From positions 45,944 to 109,943 of the forward strand of contig JACPDI010000032.1 in NCBI GenBank assembly GCA_016184105.1: 64,000 nt of DNA, written 5' to 3'. Both the position numbers and the translations under genes were made by a program. Below the pieces are notes generated by a model. The model was not told the DNA's origin, did not search any database, and worked only from the letters and a program-made list of their open reading frames with translations. This document shows, one piece after another, positions 51,874 through 60,249 of this stretch; position 1 is the stretch's first letter; each line of letters begins with the position of its first letter. Source of the DNA: Acidobacteriota bacterium. Lineage in GTDB: Bacteria > Acidobacteriota > Vicinamibacteria > Vicinamibacterales > 2-12-FULL-66-21.

Positions 51874-53532
51874 TCACCGGCTCGAGGTCTTCTCCGCGGG
51901 AGCGTGGTCCGTCACGAACCGCGGCCTGCCGGCGGCGTCCGCGAGGCTGCGCGCCGACAGGTAGACCAGCCGCACGATCTTTTCCATCTTCGGGTAGTTG
52001 ATTCGGTCCCACGTGTCGTTGGCCGTGTGGTAATCGGGATGCTCGCCGGTGTTGAACAGCACCATCGGCACACCCTTGATGGCGAACGGAAAATGATCGC
52101 TGCGCGAGAACCATCCCTCCCGATCGTCGCCGTCGGTCTTGAAGTCGAGCCGCAGAGCGGTCTTCTGGTTCTCGTGTTCGATGACACGCCGGAGATCGGG
52201 GCTGTACAGCGTGCCCGCCAGGTTCACGGAGTTGCGGCTGTCCGCAGCCTTGATGTTCCAGGTCGCCGACTCCTCGTCGCGGCCGATCATGTCCATGTTC
52301 AGGACGGCCACCGTGCGATCGAGCGGCACGATCGGATGGTTCACGTAGTGAAACGCGCCCTGCAGAAAGTCCTCTTCCGCCTCGAAGACGAGGAACAGGA
52401 TGCTTCGCCTGGGCGGAGCCGGGTTCGCCTTGAATGCCTCCGCAATGGCGATCACGGCGGCGCAGGCCGTCGCGTTGTCGTCAGCGCCGTGAAAGACGAA
52501 TGGCGCCTTCTGGCCGACATGGTCGTAGTGACCGGTGACCACCACGTACTCGTCTTTCAATTGCGGATCGGATCCTTCGATGACGCCGACCACGTTGCGG
52601 GTCTGAAGGGTCCGTCGCTCGCTCACGGCCCTCCGCATCTGGACGACGACGCCGGGGACGAGCGCTGATTGGGGACTGCCGCTGCGGTCGATGGCCGCCT
52701 GGAGATCGGCGACTGTTTTCCCCGACGCCGCGAGCAGCTCGTTCGCGACCCGTGCGTCGATGTTGAAGACTGGCAGATCCCAGAACGGGCTGGTCAGGGA
52801 ATGGTTGGGGCGATCGGTACGAATCCTCCCGTTGGTTGGGCCGCTCGGCACGCGTTGCGGGCGCCGGGGAGGACCTTGCACGATGATGACGCCTGCGGCG
52901 CCGTGGCGGCGGGCGACCTCCGGCTTCCACGCGGGGTACGCATGGTAGGTGTCCCACGTCCCCTTGAAGCGGCTCTGCGGATCGCCGGCCTGCGGCTCGC
53001 GCGCCAGAACGAGAACGACTTTGCCCGCGACGTCGAGCCCCGCGTAATCGTTGTACCCGTACTCCGGCGCATCGATGCCGTAGCCGGCGAAGACGAGCGG
53101 CGCCGTCACGTCCACCTCCGTGCCACCCTGGCGCGCCAGCGTGAAATCCGAACCGAGGACGTAGTCCCGAGCGGTCGACGCCCCGGACCTGTTCACCGTC
53201 GCGCGCAGCCGGGTGCTCGCCCGATCCAGGTGCGATTGGGACATCGGGAAGTACTGGAAGTACGTACCGTTGTCCCCGATCGGTTTGAGACCGAACCGAT
53301 GGAAGAAGCCGGCGATGTAGTTGGCGGCGATGCTTCCTTCGAGGCTGAGCGAGTCGCGCCCGCCCATCTCCGGCGCCGCAAGAAAGAACAGGTGCCCCCT
53401 GAGCGCATCGGCCCGAATGGTCTCCACACCGCGGTCGCCCGACTGCGCGCCGGCGACGGCGACGGCGGCAGTCATGAAAGCGAGAGCGCCTATGACACGG
53501 GAAACCGACCGGTACTGCCCGCTGATCGACAT
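51874..53532 (-). CDS. Exported M28-family peptidase with PA domain
   Basis: A 552-aa enzyme, first gene of the peptidase operon. Signal peptide (VIGALAFMTAAVAVAGAQ), a PA insert at about 130-260 (APLVFAGYGIDAPEYGYNDY), and the M28 core VVVTGHYDHVG, FHGADDNATACA, FEAEEDFLQGA, LNMDMIGRDEE and SRSDHFPFAIKG. CAGGAGG before ATG 53532 fixes the start. It is divergent from the HTH-TPR regulator, with a 197-bp spacer that must contain both promoters. Confidence 0.9.
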   Translation of the reverse strand: MSISGQYRSVSRVIGALAFMTAAVAVAGAQSGDRGVETIRADALRGHLFFLAAPEMGGRDSLSLEGSIAANYIAGFFHRFGLKPIGDNGTYFQYFPMSQSHLDRASTRLRATVNRSGASTARDYVLGSDFTLARQGGTEVDVTAPLVFAGYGIDAPEYGYNDYAGLDVAGKVVLVLAREPQAGDPQSRFKGTWDTYHAYPAWKPEVARRHGAAGVIIVQGPPRRPQRVPSGPTNGRIRTDRPNHSLTSPFWDLPVFNIDARVANELLAASGKTVADLQAAIDRSGSPQSALVPGVVVQMRRAVSERRTLQTRNVVGVIEGSDPQLKDEYVVVTGHYDHVGQKAPFVFHGADDNATACAAVIAIAEAFKANPAPPRRSILFLVFEAEEDFLQGAFHYVNHPIVPLDRTVAVLNMDMIGRDEESATWNIKAADSRNSVNLAGTLYSPDLRRVIEHENQKTALRLDFKTDGDDREGWFSRSDHFPFAIKGVPMVLFNTGEHPDYHTANDTWDRINYPKMEKIVRLVYLSARSLADAAGRPRFVTDHAPAEKTSSR

Positions 53533-53729
53533 CAACGCCTCCTGAGCGGGACACGGCTCCACTTGCGCGAACCGCGCGACATGGCGGTAAAACTGCGTTG
53601 TAAACGGTCGCGTGCGCAAGCAGCATTCGGCATCCGCCGCCTAATGTGGCGTAATGCTGCGTTTCTTTACTTCGCCCGACCCCTTGCCGTAGAATCCGCC
53701 GGAATCGAACCAGTAGGGGTCATGCCACC

Positions 53730-55643
53730 ATGTCGGAAGCCGCGTCTCCGGCGGGCAGCGGCGTTTCCTTCTCGGGCGCGCGCCTGGATTCGTGGAAAGC
53801 GATTGCCGGGTATCTCGGCAGACACGTAACCACGGTTCAGCGGTGGGAGGAGGAGGAGGGCCTACCCGTCCATCGACACCAGCACAAGAGGCGGGGGTCT
53901 GTTTACGCGTACACCGCCGAGCTGGAGGCGTGGCTGGCAGCCAGAACCTCCGAGGCGACGCCAGGCTCGATCGACTTCCCGGAATCAGCCAGCACATCCG
54001 GCAACGTCGCGGCAGAGACGGTTCGCCCCACGCGCTCGCGCCACGCCGAGCCGGCCGGACACGCGGAACTGTCGGTCGCTGCATTCGCGCAGGTGATCGA
54101 AGACGGCCACGCGGGCGCGGCGCGCGCGCGTTCCCGTTGGAAGAGTTCGTTCGTCTGGACGCTGGGCGCGGCCATGCTCGGCACGACGATCGTGGGCGCC
54201 ATCGCCGGGTTGTGGCGGCCCGGCTCCCGTGGCGAGAGCACCACGTCGCTCGCCGTCCTTCCGCTCCAGAATCGATCGCCCGACGGGCATTCCGACTATT
54301 TCGTGGACGGGATGACCGAGGCGCTGACCACCGACCTCGCGTCGCTGTCCGCGATCCGCGTGATCGCCAGGCAGTCGGCGGCGCACTACCGGAACAGCGC
54401 GAAGCCTGCCTCGGAGATCGCAAGCGAGCTGAAGGCGGACGCGCTCGTTGAAGGCGGCGTGCAGCGCAGCGGTCAGCGCGTCCGCGTCGATATCCGCCTG
54501 ATCGACGGCCGGACGAGCCGCTCGCTCTGGGCCGGAAGATACGAACGCGACCTGGGCGATGAGCTCGCCCTGCAGGCCGAGCTCAGTCGCGCGATCGTCC
54601 GGGAACTCCATCTCAAGCTCGAGCCCTCGCAGGTTGCCCGGCTCGGCAACCGGCGCCCGGCCAATCCGGAGGCCTGGGACGCGTATCTGCGGGCGCGGTT
54701 CTTCTGGAACAAACGCACGCACGAGGACATGAGCCGCGCGATCCAGTGGTACGAACGCGCGATCGAGCACGATTCGGCATCGCCGCTCATCTATGCGGGA
54801 CTCGCCGACGTGTACGCGACGCTCGGTCCTCCGAACACGCCGATCTCCGAACTCATCGCGCGCGGCACGATCGCCGCCGAAAAGGCGATCCAGCTCGACC
54901 CGGAGATGGGCGAGCCGCTGGCGGCCCTTGGAAAGCTGAGCGCCTACGCGTGGGACTGGCAGGGCGCCGAACGCAACTACAGGAGGGCGATCGAGCTTGC
55001 CCCCGGCTATGCGCCCGCGCGGTACTGGTTTGGATCGTTTCTCGCGAACCACGACCGATGCGACGAGGCGCTCGCGCAGGCGCGCGAAGCCGAGCGGCTC
55101 GATCCGATCTCGCTGCCGGGCAACATGGTGATTTCAGGAATCGAGTTGCGCTGCGATCGCGTGGACCAGGCAATCAAGCGCAGCCTCACGGTCCTCGAGT
55201 TCGATCCCAACTACAGCGCGTCGTACGAGTTCCTCGGGCGCGCGTACCTCGCGCAGGGCAACGTGCAGCAGGCCATCCCGATGCTGGAGCGCGCCGTGAC
55301 GCTGAACGGCGGCATGGCGACGGTGAGGGCGACGCTCGCGTATGCCTATGCGGCGGCCGGACGCAGGCACGAGGCGATCGCGACGGCCAAGGATCTCAGC
55401 GACCGGCACGCGCGCGGGAAGACGCTGGCGTCTGCCTGGAGCGTGGCGATCGCGCGCGCCGGACTCCATCGCGACGAGGACGCCCTCGCCTGGCTGGAGC
55501 ACTCGTACGCCGACCACGAGGAATGGCTCGAGGGGCTCGCCGTCGACGACCGCTTCCGGCGCCTGCACGGCCACCCGCGATTCCAGCGATTGCTCGTGCA
55601 GCTCCGCCTTCCGGCCGAACAGGGCCCGACGACTCGTCGCTGA
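53730..55643 (+). CDS. Membrane-bound HTH regulator with TolB-like and TPR domains (CadC-like)
   Basis: A 637-aa protein. Residues about 18-75 are a DNA-binding helix-turn-helix of the kind that reads LDSWKAIAGYLGRHVTTVQR and WEEEEGLPVHRH. A single hydrophobic segment lies near 140-160 (SFVWTLGAAMLGTTIVGAIAG). Residues about 172-305 match the FlgO/TolB N-like domain (LAVLPLQNRSPDGHSDYFV, ALVEGGVQRSGQRVRVDIRL). The rest is about eight TPR repeats. It is likely a one-component membrane regulator with a periplasmic sensor, controlling the divergent peptidase operon. Confidence 0.82.
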   Translation: MSEAASPAGSGVSFSGARLDSWKAIAGYLGRHVTTVQRWEEEEGLPVHRHQHKRRGSVYAYTAELEAWLAARTSEATPGSIDFPESASTSGNVAAETVRPTRSRHAEPAGHAELSVAAFAQVIEDGHAGAARARSRWKSSFVWTLGAAMLGTTIVGAIAGLWRPGSRGESTTSLAVLPLQNRSPDGHSDYFVDGMTEALTTDLASLSAIRVIARQSAAHYRNSAKPASEIASELKADALVEGGVQRSGQRVRVDIRLIDGRTSRSLWAGRYERDLGDELALQAELSRAIVRELHLKLEPSQVARLGNRRPANPEAWDAYLRARFFWNKRTHEDMSRAIQWYERAIEHDSASPLIYAGLADVYATLGPPNTPISELIARGTIAAEKAIQLDPEMGEPLAALGKLSAYAWDWQGAERNYRRAIELAPGYAPARYWFGSFLANHDRCDEALAQAREAERLDPISLPGNMVISGIELRCDRVDQAIKRSLTVLEFDPNYSASYEFLGRAYLAQGNVQQAIPMLERAVTLNGGMATVRATLAYAYAAAGRRHEAIATAKDLSDRHARGKTLASAWSVAIARAGLHRDEDALAWLEHSYADHEEWLEGLAVDDRFRRLHGHPRFQRLLVQLRLPAEQGPTTRR

Positions 55644-55660
55644 GCTGGATTTCGCGCGCG

Positions 55661-55765
55661 CGCCCGCGCGGCCAGGTCCACGAACGCCACCGCCGTTCGC
55701 GACATCGTGGCGCGGTTTCGTGCCACCAGCCAGATCTGGCTCCGACCGCAGCGTTGTCCGGCGGG
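55661..55765 (-). pseudogene. Relic of a LysR-regulator C-terminus
   Basis: Minus-strand translation gives SQIWLVARNRATMSRTAVAF followed by VDLA. This matches the C-terminal region REIWLVARSRATMSQTAAAF of the LysR protein at 35045-36010, with strong similarity also at DNA level. No N-terminal part is present and the frame continues into unrelated sequence, so it is a decayed fragment of a duplicated or lost regulator. Confidence 0.7.
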
Positions 55766-55786
55766 AGCGTCGCGCCCCACCGGCCG

Positions 55787-55945
55787 TTACCAGCCGTTGC
55801 AGTCGAACTTGTAGCCGCAGCGAAGGCATCTCACGCAGCCCTTCACCTTGGCCAGCTCGCGGCTCTCTCCGCACTGGGGGCACGTCGTGGTGTCCGCGGC
55901 CGGGGCCGGCCGCTTCGCCTCCGGAAGACCCTTGGGACCTGTCAT
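55787..55945 (-). CDS. Small zinc-ribbon protein resembling the NrdJ C-terminus
   Basis: A 52-aa protein whose second half has two CxxC-type pairs: TTCPQCGESRELAKVKGC followed by VRCLRCGYKFDCNGW. The block is very like the C-terminal zinc ribbon that ends adenosylcobalamin-dependent ribonucleotide reductases (NrdJ). No reductase gene adjoins it here. It may be a stand-alone zinc ribbon or a detached tail. ATG 55945 is the natural start; the ribosome site is weak. Confidence 0.6.
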   Translation of the reverse strand: MTGPKGLPEAKRPAPAADTTTCPQCGESRELAKVKGCVRCLRCGYKFDCNGW

Positions 55946-56087
55946 GGTCTCTGAAGACGCGCAGTATCTGCGCGCGCCGCGAGGAAAAGCAAGCGTCGTC
56001 GTTCGTGGTTTGAAAGAGCGAGTCTGGCTTGCGGCCAGCGCGAGCCGGGATGTGATGGCCACCCGGCTCGCGCGGCCTTGAGCGTTG

Positions 56088-56774
56088 CTACGGCACTCTG
56101 AGCGTGGCGCGCCCGGTGATCGCGTCACCCGACCCGGCAACCGTTTCTATGAAGGTGGCGATGCACCCAGGGCGCGGCGCGATCCGGGTCTTCTTCAGCG
56201 ATCGACGGAACGGCGGATACTGCTGGAAGACCGAGGTCTCCTTGTATTTGGCGATAGGCTTTCGCTGTCTGGTAATGACGATGAGCCCGTCGTCCCGGAT
56301 CTGGAAGCCGGCGGTGACCAGCACGCGCCTGTAGTTCTTGATCACGTGGACATCCCAGGGAACCAGGGAGCCCACCGCCGTGAGGATCAGAATGTCGCGT
56401 CCATCGGAGAGCGCGGCCTCCCCACCCCCTGTGAAGAACTCGCCGTCCGCGCCGAACCCTCCGGTGTACCGCAGAGTGAAGAACACGTCGAAAAAGCTGT
56501 CGATCTGTGCCGTCGCCGGCTGTCCGCCAAAGGTGCCTTCGAGACGGCCGACGGAGTGGGTGGGCGTGTAGTTGCCCGTGTACGTCAGTTTCGCTGTCGT
56601 GTCGCAGCCCGCCGTTTCGATGAGCGTCATGACGGCGCCGGCAACCGCCTCCGACATGACGGCCATCGACCCTTCGATATGGCTCTGCACCTGGGCGAGC
56701 GCGGGCCGGGCGCCCACGATCAGGATGGCAACCAGGAGCAGGATCCTGATCGCCGCAGGCGTAAGGTGATTCAT
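56088..56774 (-). CDS. Secreted protein of unknown function
   Basis: A 228-aa protein with a good signal peptide (IRILLLVAILIVGARPALA). The mature part is beta-rich with three Cys and motifs LTYTGNYTPTHSVGRLEGTF and IVITRQRKPIAKYKETS. I recognise no family. ATG 56774 follows GGAGG closely. It stands alone, upstream of the tRNA-linked island. Confidence 0.65.
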   Translation of the reverse strand: MNHLTPAAIRILLLVAILIVGARPALAQVQSHIEGSMAVMSEAVAGAVMTLIETAGCDTTAKLTYTGNYTPTHSVGRLEGTFGGQPATAQIDSFFDVFFTLRYTGGFGADGEFFTGGGEAALSDGRDILILTAVGSLVPWDVHVIKNYRRVLVTAGFQIRDDGLIVITRQRKPIAKYKETSVFQQYPPFRRSLKKTRIAPRPGCIATFIETVAGSGDAITGRATLRVP

Positions 56775-57044
56775 ACGGACCTCCATCGTCTGATGCAGCG
56801 GCACACTGCTGCTGTCCCCCGGAAAAGAAGAGGACTGGGACGACGAGAACCGCAGCAAAACCACGCTAGAGGAGCAAAGGCGGAGCCAACGGGGAACGGC
56901 ACAAAACCCGCCGTCTGCTCTTCGGATGTCCGCTGGGCGGCAGACGAAAGGTCGCGAGGCAGGCGAATGTTCCACACGTTCTCACAACTATCCTGACGCT
57001 GGAGACCGGAATGAACTGTCACCCATGTGACCGGAATAGACCCT

Positions 57045-57098
57045 GTTGAATTGGCGCGCCCTGCAAGACTCGAACTTGCGACCTCCTGGTTCGTAGCC
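57045..57098 (-). repeat. Left attachment repeat (attL), truncated tRNA-Arg copy
   Basis: 54 bp identical to 60069-60122, covering the anticodon loop to the CCA end of tRNA-Arg(ACG) plus 7 bp beyond. Upstream tRNA parts (acceptor 5' strand, D arm) are missing, so it is not a functional tRNA. Confidence 0.85.
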
Positions 57099-57185
57099 TT
57101 TCGCAAGTCGCGCCGGATCGCGCTACATCACGCCAACTGAAGGACGAGGCGGCGAGTTCATGCCGCCTCGTGCCGTCTCATCCCC

Positions 57186-57211
57186 AAAAGGATGCACACG
57201 AGATGCACACG
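57186..57211 (+). repeat. Inner 26-bp repeat, left copy
   Basis: Starts AAAAGGATGCACAC and matches 59981-60007 except for one inserted G. It lies 87 bp inside the left boundary and may be a recombinase arm site or a remnant of one shared sequence. Confidence 0.55.
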
Positions 57212-57217
57212 GCGCGG

Positions 57218-58324
57218 TCACGCTGTGCCGACGAGCGGCGGGAACGGCTGAACCCTGAGCATCTCGTTCAGCGTTGGTATCGTGAACGTGCGACCGTCTG
57301 TGTCTCGAATGACCGGCCCGAGCGCGTCAGTCGTTCGCGTCCAGCCGAGTCCGGCGAGGACCGCAAATAGCGGAATGCCGCCGAGACGGGTTGCCTCGGT
57401 TCGCAGGGCTCGAAACCGCGCCGCCTTGTCGCGAGCTGTCCCGCCATCATTTGCGGCTTTGCATTCCAGCATGCCCTTGAGCGCGTCGGTCCTGTCGAAC
57501 ACCACGAAATCCGGAGCCGGTCTCACCGTGATGTTGAAACGCCGCGCAATTTCCTCTTGGTTCTGAGATCCGGTCCGAACGGACGGGACTCCGTTCTGTT
57601 GAAAGAGTTCCGCCACAGCATCTTCGAGAATGTCACCACGCTTGCCGCTCGTCGCGTCGAGCAACTGTCGAAACGCGCCGCCGTACAAACGTTGATGAAG
57701 AAACACCGGAAGCGGAACGCCGCTCGCCGCGTACTGCCGAATGGTGTCCCATCCCGCGAGCGTGTCGGGTTTGTCCAGTTTCAGCCGAACGCCTTCCGTG
57801 GGTGACGCGCCGAACAACTGACGACGCATTGTGAGATCGATTACGCGGGCGCAAGCGTCGGCGATATTCGCGTTGATCCGCCCGCCCGCTTCGATGCTCT
57901 TGACTCGACTCGCGGAGATAGCGGCAACCGCCGTGACGCTAGTATCAGTCGCCGCGAGCTGAGTCGTCGCGGCGGCGAACTCTTGGGCCGTGAAGCCAAG
58001 TATCACGCGGAAGATTCGGAGTGTCGCCGGCTCCTGTAGCAGCACCCGGGCAAGGTTTGCTCGATCAACATCCACGAATCCGCGTGTGAGTGCACGAGCC
58101 TTGTCGAAAGCGTCCTGCACGCCCGCGAGTTCGTATTCCTCTCGCCAGTGAACGTACGCGAAATCGGGCGCGAGCGATGGAACGTAGATTCGCCTCGCGA
58201 TCGCAGCGTACACGTCCACATGCGCGGCGACGCCGAACTGTTCCAGTATTTGGCGAATCGCCGCGACGCGGGCATCCCACGACGGCGCGCTTGCTGCCGC
58301 CGTCACTGCGTCGTCAACCGTCAT
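57218..58324 (-). CDS. Type II restriction endonuclease (PD-(D/E)xK)
   Basis: A 368-aa protein. Near residue 275 it has APDFVVFDRT, and about 15 residues on MLECKAANDGG, giving the PD...ExK nuclease core. The N-terminal 200 residues are helical and probably form the recognition part. It starts 9 bp after the methyltransferase stop, so the two are co-transcribed with the modifying enzyme first, as expected for self-protection. The recognition sequence cannot be predicted. Confidence 0.75.
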   Translation of the reverse strand: MTVDDAVTAAASAPSWDARVAAIRQILEQFGVAAHVDVYAAIARRIYVPSLAPDFAYVHWREEYELAGVQDAFDKARALTRGFVDVDRANLARVLLQEPATLRIFRVILGFTAQEFAAATTQLAATDTSVTAVAAISASRVKSIEAGGRINANIADACARVIDLTMRRQLFGASPTEGVRLKLDKPDTLAGWDTIRQYAASGVPLPVFLHQRLYGGAFRQLLDATSGKRGDILEDAVAELFQQNGVPSVRTGSQNQEEIARRFNITVRPAPDFVVFDRTDALKGMLECKAANDGGTARDKAARFRALRTEATRLGGIPLFAVLAGLGWTRTTDALGPVIRDTDGRTFTIPTLNEMLRVQPFPPLVGTA

Positions 58325-58333
58325 CTTTGGCTG

Positions 58334-59242
58334 CTAACGTCCTGCTCGAATGCGAGCAGGCACCACGGAGGCAAATCGGTCGTCGATCTCGGCAAGAATC
58401 CAACGCCGCTCTAGTTTCTCGGCGGCAACACCCGTCGTTCCCGTGCCGGCAAATGGATCGAGAACCGTTTGGCCCGGCTTGGTGAGCAGACGGATGAAGA
58501 ACGACGGGATCGACAACGGAAACCGCGCCGGATGGAGTGTCGGATTGGGGCTGAACTCCGGTTCAAGATGGAGCAGCGTCGAAGGGCGAACCATATCCGG
58601 GCCGGCTTGGACGCGCTTTCGGCCTTGTCCCGAGGGTTCATTCACGCGCACGTAATTGTGCGCGAGACGCTTGCGCCGGGCGCGATCCTTCGCGTCCCAT
58701 CGTGCCGGCGTGAGACAATTTTCAGGGAAGAACTGCCACTTTGGCGTTTTCGCGAAGTGAAAGCAATACTCGATCGCATCCTTCAGGAACCGATGAAATC
58801 GGCCCGGCGGAGGCGACGGTTTTCCCCACACGAAATCCTCGCAGAACAGATAACCTTGCTCGCGAAGCCAAAACACCAGTTCGTACTGTAAGGTTCCCCG
58901 CTCATCGCCGTGACGCTTCGAGCGGTAGTTCAGGACGAAACTCCCGTGTGGCTTCAGGGTTCTCAGGATCTCATGCGTCACATCGAGGAAGAATCCTCGG
59001 TACCAGTTCCGATCGTATCGTTCTCCGTTCTCGTACTTTGGCTGCCGGTCGTACGGCGGAGACGTGATCACCAGATCGAGACTGCTATCAGGGAGAGTTC
59101 GCAGAAGGGGCAGGCAATCACCAACGTACAGCGCGCCTAGATCGGTCCTGAATGTCGATTTGAGATCCTTTCTTCGCTCGACGAGGCGCAGGGCAGATCC
59201 TTCCCAGGCTACATCCAGAGCGGCGTTTGCAGTTCTGCGCAT
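58334..59242 (-). CDS. DNA methyltransferase, beta class (N4-cytosine/N6-adenine)
   Basis: A 302-aa enzyme with motif IV LVITSPPYDRQP in the N-terminal third and the AdoMet motif I DPFAGTGTTGVAAEKL near the C-terminus. This order defines beta-class amino methyltransferases; TSPPY is common in N4-cytosine enzymes. It protects host DNA from the nuclease encoded downstream. ATG 59242 is a choice among several in-frame starts (59293, 59338), since none has a strong ribosome site. Confidence 0.86.
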   Translation of the reverse strand: MRRTANAALDVAWEGSALRLVERRKDLKSTFRTDLGALYVGDCLPLLRTLPDSSLDLVITSPPYDRQPKYENGERYDRNWYRGFFLDVTHEILRTLKPHGSFVLNYRSKRHGDERGTLQYELVFWLREQGYLFCEDFVWGKPSPPPGRFHRFLKDAIEYCFHFAKTPKWQFFPENCLTPARWDAKDRARRKRLAHNYVRVNEPSGQGRKRVQAGPDMVRPSTLLHLEPEFSPNPTLHPARFPLSIPSFFIRLLTKPGQTVLDPFAGTGTTGVAAEKLERRWILAEIDDRFASVVPARIRAGR

Positions 59243-59383
59243 CGTTGCCGCGAAGATACCAGATTGAGCATCGCCTCGTCCAGACGACGCCATATGTGGG
59301 GCTTTCGCCCAACTTTCACTATGGGGGTTGAGCCGCAAACTCGACTAGTAGAGGATAGGCCAAAACTTGCATCCAGTTGTCCG

Positions 59384-59764
59384 TCAGCTTGCCGTTTTAG
59401 CTTGGCGCGCGAACAACTCCGTGTTCCACTCTGCGCCGGTCCCTAAGCGAAGCCAGATCACGTTCGCGGGAACCGACTCGGACGGTACAGGCATCTCATA
59501 ACTGCGTTCGATCTGAAACAGGTTCGAGAGCGCGTCCGCGAGCTGTTCGACACCTGGCGTATTCGGTAGCGCATGCAGAGCCGCCTTGCCGGGCATCGTC
59601 GCAGCGCGCTCAACCGCCCTCATGTTCTGCAAGTCACCATTTGGACAGTTCGAGCCCACGACCGCAAACTGCGTCACCAAGCCCGCCAGTCCCCGCGCGT
59701 CCTCGGAGGCCGTCATCAGGAGCCTGCAAGTGGCGTCCGGGCCAATCGCTCGACGGTAATTCAT
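59384..59764 (-). CDS. Hypothetical protein in the R-M island
   Basis: A 126-aa frame starting at ATG 59764; the start overlaps the stop of a short upstream frame as ATGA. I recognise no family. It contains RLLMTASEDARGLAGLVTQF and ALPNTPGVEQLADALSNLF. It could be a small accessory or remnant protein of the element. Coding status is uncertain. Confidence 0.45.
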   Translation of the reverse strand: MNYRRAIGPDATCRLLMTASEDARGLAGLVTQFAVVGSNCPNGDLQNMRAVERAATMPGKAALHALPNTPGVEQLADALSNLFQIERSYEMPVPSESVPANVIWLRLGTGAEWNTELFARQAKTAS

Positions 59765-60068
59765 AAATGCTCGCGCTTGTCGAACAGACGCCACGGTTCG
59801 AGGCTCCGCGTGCGGCACCGGACGATCCGACCGCCTTCAAGAATACGGAAGTTGGCGACGCCGAGATGTTCGCGGCTATGCACGGTGATTACGTGCGGAA
59901 CGATAAGCGGCGGGATCGATGGCTGATCCTCGGCGACGCGGGATCTGGACGCCGGATCGAGGCTCACCGCGAAGCGCAGGAAAAGGATGCACACGGAGAT
60001 GCACACGCGGCCGATCAGCTCGTGCAAGCCGAATCGACAGATGCTCGGAAGTCGTTGTAGCTGTGCAA
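59765..60068. other. Gene-poor right end of the island
   Basis: Holds the second inner repeat (59981-60007) and an open frame on the minus strand ending at 59761 that has no start codon outside the tRNA. That frame may be the tail of a lost recombinase or accessory gene, but nothing in it is recognisable. Confidence 0.4.
59981..60007 (+). repeat. Inner repeat, right copy
   Basis: 27 bp matching 57186-57211 with one extra G, in the same orientation, 61 bp inside the right boundary. Confidence 0.55.
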
Positions 60069-60122
60069 GTTGAATTGGCGCGCCCTGCAAGACTCGAACT
60101 TGCGACCTCCTGGTTCGTAGCC
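60069..60122 (-). repeat. Right attachment repeat (attR) within tRNA-Arg
   Basis: 54 bp identical to 57045-57098; it comprises the 3' half of the intact tRNA-Arg gene and 7 bp beyond its CCA end. Confidence 0.85.
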
Positions 60123-60152
60123 AGACGCTCTATCCAACTGAGCTAAGGGCGC
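60076..60152 (-). tRNA. tRNA-Arg (anticodon ACG)
   Basis: A 77-nt cloverleaf including an encoded CCA. The acceptor stem pairs GCGCCCT with AGGGCGC, the D arm has GCTC/GAGC, the anticodon stem TCTGG/CCAGG encloses loop CTACGAA, and the T arm GCAAG/CTTGC has TTCGAGT. Its 3' half is the integration target of the adjoining island. Confidence 0.95.
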
Positions 60153-60249
60153 GCGCGGGGGGAAGGTTCGGGCCGGCAGCGCCTGCCCGAAACTACGATT
60201 ATACCAAACCTCAGGCACCCTAACCCTCGCGCCTCGTGCCTGAAGCCTC

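Larger units (their letters stand above)
56775..57217. other. Gene-free stretch containing the left island boundary
   Basis: This 443-bp stretch holds no convincing gene. It contains the truncated tRNA-Arg copy (57045-57098) and one copy of a 26-bp inner repeat (57186-57211). The part before 57045 shows nothing else I can support. Confidence 0.6.
57045..60122. mobile_element. Restriction-modification island inserted in tRNA-Arg
   Basis: About 3 kb bounded by 54-bp perfect direct repeats. The right repeat is the 3' half of the intact tRNA-Arg gene; the left one is a cut-off copy. This is the classic footprint of tyrosine-recombinase insertion at a tRNA 3' end. Cargo: a DNA methyltransferase, a restriction endonuclease and an unknown protein. 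Base composition looks less GC-rich than the flanks. No integrase is present, so it was lost or supplied in trans. Confidence 0.8.

Noticed and set aside
57045..57130. Second tRNA-Arg gene
   Set aside because: It has only the 3' half; the D arm and the 5' acceptor strand are absent, so it is an att duplicate.
59761..60090. Minus-strand frame overlapping the tRNA and ending in ATGA with the next frame
   Set aside because: Its only Met lies inside the tRNA gene and no family is recognisable. Kept only as a possible remnant in the island-end note.
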